Source: Acanthococcus lagerstroemiae
Lineage: Eukaryota > Arthropoda > Insecta > Hemiptera > Eriococcidae
Length of the DNA stretch: 64,000 bases
Assembly: GCA_031841125.1 (NCBI GenBank)
Contig: CM063113.1
Coordinates: 60,629,211-60,693,210, forward strand
Reading direction: 5' to 3'
Part shown: piece after piece, positions 10,340-21,949 of the stretch
Position numbering within the stretch: the first letter of the stretch is position 1
Layout: each line of letters begins with the position of its first letter
Program-made: the position numbers and the translations under genes
The notes under the pieces: generated by a model
Told to the model about the DNA's origin: nothing
What the model saw: the letters and a program-made list of their open reading frames with translations, nothing else
Databases searched by the model: none

Positions 10340-12610
10340 TTGGTCACGGCTTACTGCGACTTTGAAAAGAATGATAAGATTGGGCAGTGCGTGAGACTCG
10401 GCCAAAGGCTAACCGAATTCTTTACAATTGAAAAGCACGCCACCTCACCACGAATTATGCACTTTCTTCTTCTAAAGCTAAGTCCTGGAACAAGCTTGCC
10501 TCTCAATTTTGAGCTAATTTTCTAACTGTTGGTACTCAAGTACCACTTGGTCCAGTTAAGATCTTAGCTTCACTTACCCGGACCAGCTAACGAAATTCTG
10601 CTTCTAACAACCGTACGTTTGTTGCTGACAAGGCTCTTAGGTAAGGAATTTTCATTACTCCATGGCTGAAATTAAAATCAGTATTCCGCCCGTCTCCCTT
10701 CGCCGTTTTATTTACTTCCCGTATGTATCCGCCGAGAGTTGATGTGAGGCAATGAAAATCGACAGAGACGCTAAATGGCGTCCGTCCGGCGCCGTTATCC
10801 TCTCGAAAGTTCACCAATATCGTTAAATTATAGACTTGGACTGAATGGCATTGTTCTTAAACCCCGTTAATTATAACTGCGATACAACCAACGTACTCGC
10901 GTACCCAAAAACTGAAAATAAATAGAGAAAAACGGGAAGAATAATTTAGATAGCTCCTCATTTCCGCCTACGTTTCCGAAATTCGGTACCATCGTTCGCA
11001 GATCAGTTTCAATGTTTGTTCGATGTTCGTACAGGGATTTCCATTGACATCGTAACGACCTCTAAATGCAACTTCGCAGTATCGTTTAATTACGACTCTC
11101 ACAATCAGTCAGCCGATCTGATTTGTAAATTTCCACCAAATATTTCTTCGTATCGTTTTTTGGCGAAGAACACGCCCAATCAAAACGAGAGTGAAAAAAA
11201 GAGAAAAAACCGCGGATATCAATTCCGTATAACTCTTATTACGTATTATCGATGATATCGCCTCTCCGATTCTTGACGTCAAACTTGGTGGTGTACACAT
11301 AAAATTACGACGTTTCTCGGGTATCGAAACAATAGTTACTATACATATAATTTTAGCGGTGGTAAAACGCAGAATACAAAAACAAGGGCAAAAGTGTTGT
11401 ATCTACTCGTATACTCAATGCGTATTGTGTCCCTGGAGATTTCGGATAATCGACTTCTCCTGTGTTTATCGAGAGTCGATGTTTCTTCGATTGCCGCAAA
11501 GCGAATGCCAACAGCAGCTGTTTTTCCATGCGAATGATAATTAAATTTGCGTGGCAGAGTGTGGCCGCACATAGGAAGTCACGAAATTAGGATTATTTTC
11601 CAGATAACTGACTGAGGCTGAGTCTCTAAGGACGGAATTCGAGTTGTATTTTTTCGTGACTAGGAGGAGTTCGGGTAAAAATTGAATTCTGTAGGGGGCT
11701 TCAGGAAGTTTTGGTGGGCTTAAACCGTGACTCCCCTCGGGCGACTCAGTGACCGACTCTCCTTACCAAGTTACCAACACTCGCTTTGATCGCGACCAAC
11801 TCCTGCTCGTGTTTAACTCTGTCTGGCTGACTGCCTTATTCATTGGCAGACTGACTGATTTTCTGTTTGTCTTCGATTTTAGAATTTTTCCTCGACGAAA
11901 GAGGAGATTAAGTTTGGTATTTACAGGGTGACAGAATTTAGAGAGCCGGAGAGATAGTAGCTCTCGGATCCTGGATTTTAGTTTGCAATTTTGTGACTGT
12001 GATATAAGGATCCTGCCCTCAGTTGGGGAGGTCTTGAATCTCGGATTCGCTACTTGCTCGGAAGATGGTGTTGAACTTTTTCTCGCTGTACGAGTTGAGG
12101 CAAGAACTCGAATAACTTATCAGATTGAAATTTATGTTATAGAGAAAAGGAATTTAAGTAATGTTGAAAACTTATGGTTGAATCGCGGTGAATTTCAGTT
12201 CAGTGATTAGTGTATACGTCCAACTCTTCAATGGAAAAGTATTAACAGTCTTTTTCAAAAATGTCAAGCAGAGAAATTTATTATAAATTTAATTTCAAGT
12301 ACATAGCTCATTAATCTTGGTACAGCAGTTGGCAATTTTACAAATTTATGTGGGAAAAATTGAAACGGATACCCATACAGCCCCAGATAGTTAAATTATC
12401 CGTTTCATTACATGGGCGCGATTGGCGACGCTATAAGTACTATATCCCCCCACCCCTCTCACCCAGAAAGCCCTGAGCGGAATTTTAAGCTAAAAATTTC
12501 AAGTCATTTACTTTTTTGGTATAAAATTCACGCCTCCCACTTCTCTCTGATTCAGCCCCTCCCAGAGGTGATTCCTGGTTGCGCCTATATTTCATTATCA
12601 CTATTTTCAA
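10340..12610. other. unique, moderately CpG-rich sequence
   Basis: No transposon or satellite was recognised. Several frames of 60-80 codons overlap on both strands and none has a recognisable domain. A possible acceptor-donor pair near 11602-11674 encloses stops in all three frames. Confidence 0.35.
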
Positions 12611-12617
12611 ATAATGG

Positions 12618-12619
12618 TT

Positions 12620-12656
<37 letters not shown>
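12618..12656. repeat. CT/CTTT microsatellite
   Basis: A (CT)n run passes into (CTTT)n. Simple sequence repeat, no gene. Confidence 0.9.
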
Positions 12657-13039
12657 AATCTCAAAATCGTCGTCAGCATTCTCTCTGATATCCACATTAG
12701 CAGACATGACTGACCACGATAGAGTTTACATGTGAGAGGAATTATTCAATAGAATAATATTCCACGAATAATGTGTGCAGTGTATGTCCTTTTTGTATTT
12801 CGCTTCCCAAAGGCGCCGAAGTTTGTAAATCTCATATAGAGCGAGATGAAATTTTAGAAGTTGGTATCGTATTTTTTTGTAAAAATAGTAAAACAATTTC
12901 GGAAAAATCCGCTTTTTTATTTCGGTTATTTTATTGGTTTTGTGCAATTTTTCTTCATATGGAGCCGCGCCCCCCGTGGAAACTCCTCTGTGGAGCAACT
13001 GCTCCCCGCTCCATATGAATTCGGCGCGAATGTCACTTC

Positions 13040-13735
13040 ATGTCCCCCTCCAATGTCATAGTAATTACACAGAGTCAAAACGGTTAGAGAACAATTTTAG
13101 CAACCTGGGTGGACTACCGTATAATTGGTATTCATATTATAATATATAAAATGACATTTTAGATCATGGCTCCCGCTCCTGCGCTTACAGTTCCCAAGTT
13201 TCAGTGAAACTGACATCAAAAATGAATCCAGCGACTTTAGAAACCCTGAAGCAATGCGTATGTTGCATTTTTCTTCATTTTCAATGTTGGCTTCCTTTCC
13301 CGGATGTTACAGTTATCAGTAGTAGAGTCAAAATAACATAAACACTGAATCTAGCGACATTGAAAACTCTATATTTGGTACCCATATTGCATTTCAAGAC
13401 AAGACAGGTTTAAGCTTGGTCGTCATCCCTAATGTCACAATTTTCCGTTTAGGGGCAAACTGATATCAAACATGAATTCAGTGACTCCAAAAACTCTAAA
13501 ATTATATTTCTGATTATTTTCAGTTTTGGCTCTACCCCTTCTCCAGATGCCACAGTTATGAAAACATGTAGAGTTAAAATAACGGAGAAAATGAATTTAG
13601 CAACCCTGAAACCCTTACATTTAATATCTGTACTGTGTTTTATGACTTTTTTGATTTTGGCTCACATTCTTGCGCCATAATTCTCAATTTCTGGAACACA
13701 CTGATATCAGAATTGAATTTGGGATCCTCGAGTAT
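13040..13735 (-). repeat. tandem satellite array, about 120-130 bp unit
   Basis: Variants of ATGAATTCAGCGACTTTGAA recur at about 13093, 13222, 13344, 13472 and 13591, with a weaker one near 13710. The spacing is 119-129 bases. The complement of each gives the core GTCGCTGAATTCATTTTTGA shared with the arrays at 23.97, 32.35, 39.5 and 54.5 kb. Units are diverged and non-coding. Confidence 0.75.
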
Positions 13736-13739
13736 ATTA

Positions 13740-14855
13740 CAGTTAATGTGATGTAGAATCTCGGCACACTTTTTTAGCTTAAAAACTTCCCCTAAAATGT
13801 TGTCTGTTCAAGCCATTAAAACACAGAAACATCAGATTTCACATGAGTGGTATGCGAGGGGTGGGCGCGTGGAGAACAAAAAAGTTCCAGAGATGGAAAG
13901 CTACGGAGATATGGAGTGCATGTAAAATTTCAACTCCTATTCGCAAAATTTCACGAAATGAGAAAAATAACTCGAAAACTGATGTTCTCTACATAAGGCG
14001 CCTGTGTTACATGATGCTGTTTCGAAGGGTCATTTTGAACACCCCATTAATGACATTTTCGGGGTGGATTCGAAAAAAAGTACTAATTTTTGTGAAACAT
14101 CGGGTGTAGACCATTTTTTTTTCTGCGTTCATTGCACTTCAGATTTAAGGAGGGGGGAGGGGTTGTGAACTCCTCTAAATAATTAGGAGAACAGGTCAGG
14201 GTGGTGACTTTTAGTACGTTAGAACACCACCCATAACGATTCTCTGCAAACTTTCCCCTTATTGTCCTGTTTTCCCGAAAAACTTTTTGAGACCTAATTT
14301 GTTTAGAGACTGTAATGGTTGTTTAGTTGCTGATTTCGAATATTGCACCGTATTTTCCTCTTAGTCTTTATTCGGGCCTCCAAAATCAAAACTCCGCAAA
14401 ATGACAACGTTAAAAGTTTTTTCATATATTGATATCCGAAGTTATCCTAAAGCACTTCCTTAGAACATAGAAAAAGTTCAAAATCATGACTTCAAATTTC
14501 ATTTAACTCAAACTTTCTAACAGTGTGGTAGAAAATGACTTGCGTTATCGAAATGATAAAACTGTGAAAGTGGTCGTTTCATTACGAAACTTGTGATTTA
14601 GAAGGGCCAAAATCTCTGATGGACTAAAATTGTAATATTAAAATCCTGTTTCGATAGTTTTCTCGATTTTCTAAATGACCTCTAGTCGTTTTTGAGCATT
14701 TTATCGTATGAATTTGTATTTTATTTGAGACAAGCTTCCTAGATATGCACACTGGTCGAGGGCGGGTTAGATTTTTATAATTTTCCCTACCCCGGAGTCT
14801 TTGTGCTCTACACTAAATAAGACTCAATGAAAACAGAAAAATACTATTTTTATGC
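13740..14855. other. degenerate AT-rich sequence with one satellite-like unit
   Basis: Near 14325-14420, TTGCTGATTTCGAATATTGC resembles the core of the ~125 bp satellite family. No gene is apparent; an 88-codon frame at 13843-14109 has no recognisable domain. Confidence 0.35.
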
Positions 14856-14861
14856 TTATTT

Positions 14862-15113
14862 AAACGCTGTTAAGTAAAAGAGAACCAAACGACAAAATCT
14901 GTTTTTTTGAGAACACGTGATTCGAAGTTCAAGAGCCATATAGAAACTATACATGACATAGCGTTTACTGACAAGCTCTTTTCAACCCAAGTACACATTT
15001 TTGTATCGGGGACCCAATTTTGAAAAATTCTACTTTTTACGCTCTTTCCAACGATACTAATAACTCATTTTGTCAATAAATGTCGCTTGGTTCTGTTTTG
15101 CTTAACAGTGTCC
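14862..15113 (+). mobile_element. 252 bp palindromic MITE, family 1, copy 2
   Basis: Same order and interior as 6110-6358, including GATTCGAAGTTCAAGAGCCA and TTCCAACGATACTAATAACT. ATTT flanks it at 14858-14861 and 15114-15117. Ends are AAACGCTGTTAAG and GGACACTGTTAAG (complement). Confidence 0.85.
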
Positions 15114-15202
15114 ATTTGTTCTCTGTTTTCCAAAATTTTTCGCGTGCTTCACTCGTGACTTTCTTGCGTTTAATTTTAATAGTTTTTCATTCCTTCCGCT
15201 TA

Positions 15203-15633
15203 CACTACTGAACAAAATGGAATTTTTTGTTTGCACAACGCATTTAAGGAGGTGATTCTTGAGTACTTTTCAACGCTGAATACAGTGCCGTCGGCCGTTT
15301 TTCTCTATCACGTCTAGTTTTTCTGATCAAAAACTATAAAAAATTCAACTAAATGTGTTCAAAAAGAGGTTTAGGAACTGTGCTGCGGTCGTGTGTAGTG
15401 GTGTGTATTCCGTCTGTTTGTTTTCTGTTATTGTGGTCTGATAACACTGATTTTATCAGTCAGTGGTACCGCTTATTCCAATGCAAAAACAAAATGGAAA
15501 CGAATTTCAGTCTTTCAGAACTTCAAATTGTGACGTGATAGAGAAAAATGGGTCGCAGTATCCTGTTCAGCGTTAAAAAGTACCTCAGAATCACCTGTCG
15601 AAGTGCATTGTGCAAAATAGTTGTTCAGTAGTG
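15203..15633. mobile_element. 431 bp CACTA-like palindromic MITE
   Basis: Both ends start CACTACTGAACAA when read inward, and the arms stay complementary for roughly 100 bases (for example GGTGATTCTTGAGTACTTTT against GGTGATTCTGAGGTACTTTT). TTA lies outside each end (15200-15202, 15634-15636). A CACTA terminus plus a 3-base duplication is the signature of the CACTA (EnSpm) superfamily. Chapaev-type elements also begin CACT but make 4-base duplications. Non-coding. Confidence 0.7.
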
Positions 15634-15639
15634 TTATCG

Positions 15640-17130
15640 ATCGCCGTATTATTCAATATAATCGGGGTCAGTTTCTGGTTCCCTTTCGAAAAAAGTCCTG
15701 AAGGCTTCTCTGCATACGCTTATGATCGTCTGTCGCATAACCGACATAAAAAGATACTCTTCAGGAGAAATAATCAAATTTATAAGCTTTAGCCGATTTT
15801 GAAGTCTTTATATGGCAAGTATTGTAAATTTAACCAGCACATGAGGTCATAGCCTAGAAGGCAATAAGTAATCTCAATAAACCTGAATTTAAAAAAAAAA
15901 ATGTTACAAATTAGGTACATTTAATTAGACATTTTAGAGAATTATTTAGGTACTCTCGGAAATTTATGCTCGTTCTCAAAGATGGAGAACTCGTGGGTTG
16001 ACAATTTACAGAATTGTGAAATGACATTCTCGGGTCTGTGCCCCCTCCCCCCAAAAAATTCTTCGCTACGGTCCTGAATACTAACCAGAGTTTGCAAACA
16101 TCTGAAACATTTCTCAGTATTGCAATAAGTACAGTTTAGTTTTTGTTTTATATCCCCGTAACTTGTCCGACCATGCAATCCTGAGATGCCGAGTAGACCA
16201 AATGCGCGGAATGATACAAACTGTAAAAGTGTGTTCTAATATTGTGAAACAAATTTACTATAATTTGAACTCCGCCAGGCTGGTAGATTAAATTAACATT
16301 GCAAAAGATTTTAAATGTATTTTCCAGCGTCGTCCACTGCTTCTGGTTTTTTGCGAGACTTCTGCGGGATCGAGTTCGACTTCTCATAATCATTCATGAG
16401 TTGTCGAGAATCGGGAACGATGCGATGTCTTCTCATTTCGGAATAGCCAGCGACTAATTATGCGAATTCGTTCTCCCAATACATTTTATTTTTAAATCTC
16501 GTATTCGAGTCTTAGATGTTATTTGTCGTGTATTCGTTTGAATCCGAAATTAGGAGAAAATTAACGTGAAATGTCAGAGCTCCATTACAAGATTATAGGT
16601 ACGTTTTTCGTAATTACAATTTCACAGATTTCAACTAAATCTACCTGTGCGCAACTGCTGGGTATACATAATGCCGATTTCAAGTTCGTCCTTCCTCAGA
16701 TGATTCGCAGTTTCGTCACACTCTAATGACGGCGTCGTTTTCGTCCTCGTTAATTATATCGTCTAATAAACGACTTTTCTGACTCTAAGAAGTGCGCGTT
16801 TCAGACTAATCTCAAAGAGTGGCGACCAGAAACTAATTTCCGAATGTTATGTTGCACGTACATTTACGCGAAGTATAGTCTGGGAATTCGATTTTAGTAA
16901 AATGTGTGTCGTATATTTTGATGTCGTGATAGGTCATCCGATGCTTACCATATACGAATGCCGATAAAGATGCCTCGCTATCTCGGCTCGTGCATCGGTA
17001 TTTGAGCTCGAGGCATTTGAACCGGACATTGTGTCGAACTGCCCAAAACTGGACTCTTATTTGGAAAAGAAGCAGTATCCAACTGCGTTAACTAAATCCT
17101 AAGTATTGAATTTCACGGATTGACTTGCTG
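15640..17130. other. no gene; one degenerate element end
   Basis: At about 16028-16078 the complement reads CAGGACCGTAGCGAAGAATT followed by a G-run, like the degenerate CAGGGNCGTAGC ends noted elsewhere. The rest (16380-17130) is unique, CpG-richer DNA without a recognisable exon. Confidence 0.35.
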
Positions 17131-17135
17131 CTTTA

Positions 17136-17204
17136 GCCAGCGGTCACGATGTTCAACTTCAGTACCTATGTCGTAGTCAAAACTTAGCTAGCGTAACCGC
17201 TGGC
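17136..17204. repeat. short hairpin
   Basis: CCAGCGGTCACG near the left pairs with CGTAACCGCTGG near the right. Loop of about 45 bases. Confidence 0.5.
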
Positions 17205-17243
17205 CGAGAGCAGTATTCAAGCTCGCTAAATTGGGACTTAAAC

Positions 17244-17414
17244 TATAGCTCTATAACTTCGTGTGAGTACAATTGTCCGCCATTTTGACGTCAACCTTAC
17301 CCGTCGATGCCGAATTGACTACGCGATACGTCCGCATAGTCGGCTTCGGCATCCACGGGCGCGGTTGGAGTCAAAATGGCGGACGATCGTACTCACACGA
17401 AGTTATAGAGCTCT
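17244..17414. mobile_element. 171 bp near-perfect palindromic MITE with 8 bp duplication
   Basis: ACTTAAAC occurs exactly at 17236-17243 and 17415-17422. Between them the arms AGCTCTATAACTTCGTGTGAG and its complement pair for roughly 60 bases on each side, including CCGCCATTTTGAC. An 8-base duplication fits hAT, P or Merlin-type transposition. The termini do not settle which. The high identity of arms and flanks suggests a fairly recent insertion. Confidence 0.85.
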
Positions 17415-17460
17415 ACTTAAACCTAAGTTGCATGTGTTGGCAGCACTGTCAGTATGTTCA

Positions 17461-17523
17461 TTGTATTCTTATCACTTTGGGGTGAATTTTCGTGAATAGA
17501 TCACCCCAAACTGATAACAATAC
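17461..17523. repeat. hairpin, 23-base arms
   Basis: Left arm 17463-17485 and right arm 17501-17523 pair at 21 of 23 positions around a 15-base loop, with TTTGGGGTGA next to the loop. It could be a minimal element or a cruciform-forming site. No flanking duplication is evident. Confidence 0.7.
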
Positions 17524-17529
17524 ACCCAA

Positions 17530-18990
17530 AACGTTTGCCTGTGGTAGCACTACCTAGGTAAGGTTTAAACCTCAATTCAGTATCTAAGTTTGGGTTACCA
17601 TAGCTAATTGGAGGCGAAAATCTCGAGAATCGCGCTCCAGTTCTGGATACTGTAAAAACTAAAAGTGTTATTCTTTTGGTGTTCTCGTTTTTCCGCAAGA
17701 AATGATAATAATACTCACGTTCTTAAACTGGCTGGAGAAGCGTTATTTGGAATTTTATGGTATGAAGTCTCCCGCGGTCGTGTCTATAAACGTCATTCTT
17801 ACAACACCGCTTGATTCGTACTACATTTTTACGATAGCCGGTAGTTGGCAAAATTTAATCCGCATTTCAAAGTTCCTTCAAACACAAAATTCTTTTTATT
17901 ATCCTTTTCACGAACTCGACTCGTTATTTTTTTAGCAGTAATAAAAATAAATATTTCGGTACACAATCTCGTGATTCGGCTTGAGTCGAATAATATAGTT
18001 AAGCAAAGTCAAATGGGTAGATCAGTGGAAAATGGTTCGCTCAGGGTTTCACATAAGGAGGGGGAGTAAATTGGACAATTTAAACGTCTAAAATGAGGGG
18101 TTCAGGTTGTAAGTAAGTACAGTAATATGAGCCTTACGGGTGATAACGTCTATTTTTCCGATATTTTTCCAGTGACACTAAAGTTTTGCTGAATGGAAAG
18201 GATACTAATTATTTATACTGAGACTCATGTCCCTGCATCCGTAAAACTGTTGGAAGTGCGCCGAAGTAGGGAGCTTCCGCTTCCCTCCAAAAGTTTGACG
18301 ATTGGCTTTAGCTTGAAACTCAGCAGTTCTCATATTGGGAAACTTGAGAATTGTTGATACATTCTTCCAACTCAAATCAATTAAAATATGTCAATGTTTT
18401 TTTACTTCTCCTGCTTGGGAAATCGATGCCTCTCCAGTTAGAAAACTTTGCCCCCTTCGAAATTTCCCTTAAGTTCGCCCCCACTCTCAAGAAAAAATTG
18501 GTGTATTTTTTAATGAAAACTTAGTAGCCAGAATTGGTTTTAAAAAAATCTGAAGCTGGTGCGTAATGGGGTTGAAGTTTGAAAGAAAAAAATTAATGGA
18601 GTTCAAAAAAGATGGTCCAATCAAAAAACTTCTTCCTGATATAGCAAAAGACTCAAAAAAAATTATTTTAAATTTTCTTACCCAATTTTCAAAATTGTAG
18701 GTTGTAGTCCCCTGCTGGGTTTTCTCAATACAAGTTATACCCAGCTAACATTACCATAGAAGTAAGTGAGGAACTCAGGATATTGAAAGCTATTGACACA
18801 AATTTTTATATGTTAACTACATTTTTATGGATTTTTGGGGATGGGTGCGTAAAAAAAAAATCGAAAATTGGTTTAGTGAATCCAAAAACCATAGAAGTAA
18901 GTTATCACTTGGCATTTATTTAACATTAAGTGAAGAACATTGTTTCATCAGTGAACTTCAGTAACCCTATTTTAGAACCCCGGCTGTTCC
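17530..18990. other. no gene recognised
   Basis: AT-rich sequence. CCATAGAAGTAAGT occurs twice (about 18755 and 18890). Otherwise nothing supportable. Confidence 0.35.
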
Positions 18991-18994
18991 ACTA

Positions 18995-19018
18995 TTTATT
19001 ATTATTATTATTATTATT
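18995..19018. repeat. (ATT)n microsatellite
   Basis: Uninterrupted ATT repeats of about eight units. Confidence 0.9.
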
Positions 19019-19206
19019 TTCCGAAACATTTCCTGTCAAGATCTTGGTTTTGAACCAGTGGTGGATCTAGAGAGCCATGCTGAAAAGGAAAATTAAGAAT
19101 GTATAAGAATAATTATAGGTTTATCTACCTCTTCTTCTGCATATTCGGATAATTTTCTCGCTCTCGCGATGTTCATTAAATGATTAGATAAGGGAAGTGT
19201 ATTAAG

Positions 19207-19556
19207 CAGGGTGTCTACCGGTCACGGAAAACCTTGGAAAGTCACAAAAAGTCACGATTTTTGAAAGTAGGTCACGAAAGTCACGGAAAATCACGAATTT
19301 TCATTGGAAAAAATCAAAACTGTTTGAATATTGACAGGAACAGTTTTTTGCTTTTCATGCTGATTCAAGTATTATTGATTATTGATTCTTCAAAGAGATC
19401 CTTTATTGAATTTGTTATGATAAACTCTGCAAAATGATATACCCATATCGGTATTAGAAGAAAATCTTGGGAATTCACGGGGAAAAAATTTTTGAGGTCA
19501 CGAGAAGGTCACGGAAAGTTACGGATTTTAATTCTTTTGATCTCCTAGACACCCTG
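19207..19556. mobile_element. 350 bp hAT-like MITE, TIR CAGGGTGTCTA, iterons GTCACGGAAA
   Basis: Ends CAGGGTGTCTACC and, at the right, CCTAGACACCCTG. TATTAAG lies outside both ends (19200-19206, 19557-19563). Counting the TG that precedes each copy, the match is nine bases. Just inside both ends are several direct copies of a motif like GTCACGGAAA. A 67-codon frame inside has no transposase features. Related architecture is seen at 50988-51357 and 61982 onward. Confidence 0.8.
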
Positions 19557-19759
19557 TATTAAGTCTTCTCAATGATTTATATTGCTGACTATTTTCTTAT
19601 TGACATTGAAAATGAAAATATCTTTCGAACTGTGATGTCAAATCCTTTCACTCTCTATCCTCTCGGTTAGGTAACGATATTTGTTGATTTTTCGATGTTC
19701 ATCAATATACCGTCTAATTTTTTCCTCTCAATTCTCAAAACTAGCAAAGATTATTCAAT

Positions 19760-20360
19760 CTTCAGTGCTCATGTACGAATTTCTTATACCTTTCCAATTC
19801 TTTAGAATATTTCCAAACTTATTTAAAAATCCCTAAAACTGTTCAAACTCGTTTGTCACTAAGATTTGTTAGGCTTGCATTATTGCTCTTCGAAACACTA
19901 TGAAGACTTTAGAACTCTCACAGCTAATTAAAACTCTCCCAGACTTGTTAGGCTTTTTGAGGCTCTTCTTTAAACTTGCTGCTCTAGACTTGTTTAAAAC
20001 GTTTTATGACTTTTCAAAACTGAAACAAGACTAATTAAAATTCTTCCATACTTTTTAAAATAAGTAGACACTCTATAAAACCATCTCAAACTTTTCTAAG
20101 ATTCGTTGAGACCCTCTAAAACTTATTCAAAACTCTTTATGGAACTTTCACACCTGCTAAACATTCTGTCCGGGCCAGATTTGATCAGAGCTCTTCAAGA
20201 CTTTATTATAACTTCTGAGTTTTCTCAAAGCTCTTTTAAACTTTTCTAAACTCGTGTAAAATCCGCAAAAACTAGCTTAAACCTCTGTACGACTCCTCTT
20301 TGCTCTTGAAGACTTACTTCTTGCTTAAGAATTCTTGAAACTGTTTAGGAGGGACATAGC
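19760..20360. repeat. degenerate short-period array (AAACTCTTT/AAGACTTGTT)
   Basis: Dozens of irregular units such as AGACTTGTTTAAAACG, AACTCTCCCAGACTTG and AAACTTTTCTAAACTCG occur with a loose 10-13 base spacing. Same style as the arrays at 10140 and 53200. Confidence 0.5.
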
Positions 20361-20479
20361 AAAGTCGAAATAAGTCAAAAATGCCCCGAAAATCGAAACA
20401 ACTTACTTAAATATGTTTTCCACTTCCATTTCGAATTCGTTGGTCAAGTTTTCTCTGTTCTGTCAGTTTTTCGGTAAAT

Positions 20480-21230
20480 GGCTTCTGCAAAGACAAAAAA
20501 AAAAAGCTTGATTTCTGATATCCTTCCAGCTTAGTTTTAAGTATTTACGAATTGATGAGAAAAATGAAAACCCGCAGCTTTCTGAGCCAATTTTTCCGTA
20601 TTTTTCAAATTTAACTTAAAAACTGAGATACACGTATTTTTTTCGGTAAAATAGTCTTTAAGTACTCAGCGTGTCTAATTTCATATAAACTAAGAAATAT
20701 AGTGTTTATCCTGGATCTAATTTGTTGCTAATTCTGAATCTGACCTTAAAAGTTTGACTGACTTTTTTGGTATTAAAATGATCTGTTGAATACCGAAAAA
20801 GCCAAAGTTCACTCTTTACATATAAAAAAGATAATATTGTGTTCCGTAATTCAAATTTCTACGCCAATTTCAGATCTGACCTGTAAATTTTGATGTAACT
20901 CTATTTTCACATAAATTTTAACTAATTGGCTTGGAAATAACATTTGTGAGGTAAAAGAACACGTCTATCAAAATTTTTGGTTCTTTTGGTTTTCAAAAGT
21001 TACCTTAAAGTGAAAAAAGAAAAAATGGGTCGTTAACGTTGAACGTTAGATTTGAAATGAATACTAAAAACAGATCCAGAAAACCTTCTCTCTCCGATAG
21101 ATCTCAAAAGTGTAGAATTTGATTTTACTGAGTCTCTGAAGGCCGTTTTATATGAAGGTCGAACTCGAAATTTACACAAGCAATTAGCGTACAAACATGT
21201 GTGTTTGGTTTTTTGTCAGTTTGTAAATAG
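20480..21230. repeat. probable degenerate tandem repeat, about 140 bp
   Basis: Segments near 20675-20770 and 20813-20910 align (TTTCATATAAACTAAGAAATAT with TTTACATATAAAAAAGATAATAT; TCTGAATCTGACCTTAAAAG with TTTCAGATCTGACCTGTAAA). Borders are unclear. Confidence 0.35.
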
Positions 21231-21839
21231 TTTAGAAATGGGAATGAAATCAGAAATAACGTTTTCGACCTCCCCATGAGCTATTCCCGGAAGAACTCAG
21301 GGTCGAGAGGAAATTCAGCTAACAGACTCAAAATCAACGTGAAAAATCGGTCTAAAAAAGTTGAAAATTCGTTGAAAATGCTATTAATAATTATTATTAA
21401 TTTACCTACGATAACCTTGTATTTGAGAGTGCGTTATTTTTAGTACATACGCCTATAGTAGAAATTTGAAGAAAAAAAAGAGTGGTCGACGCTTGGTCTG
21501 ATGAAACATATAGTAATCATATTCTGACTACATCGCCCTTTAAATGGCTCTAGGAATTTCTTTCAAAATTCTGTAAGACGTTATCATTTGTGAAAAGTTT
21601 CTTATTTCAGTGTTGTCCTTAGAAAGGGGGGGGGAGCTTGTCTTTATGACATTTTAAGCAGTCATTTTGACACATCAAACTTTAAATGCTCTAGCAATTT
21701 CTGTTAGTTCTACGACAATTGTTGAAATTTATATACTTTCCAGGTGCATCGTGTTTTACCAAGCGGGAGCTTTATGGACATTACTCGGTCTTTTGAGACA
21801 ATTTTCAATTTGTTTTCGAAATTGTGATTCATACTCCGG

Positions 21840-21945
21840 TCACTGACGCGATACTCGAAAGGGTAGTTCCTGTGGTCGGGGGTGCGGTGTCATAGGGGCC
21901 ACTTTGGCATGCGTGCATCGCCATACGTCCCACCACACCACTACT
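21840..21945 (+). repeat. repeat end shared with 49660-49740
   Basis: GGGGGTGCGGTGTC followed by GGCATGCGTGCATCGC and ATACG matches positions 49678-49730 closely. It is probably the same end of one transposon family. The rest of the element was not delimited. Confidence 0.55.
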
Positions 21946-21949
21946 CCAT

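Noticed and set aside
12957..13019. CATATGGAGC hairpin as a separate MITE
   Set aside because: Arms are only about 10 bases and no flanking duplication could be found.
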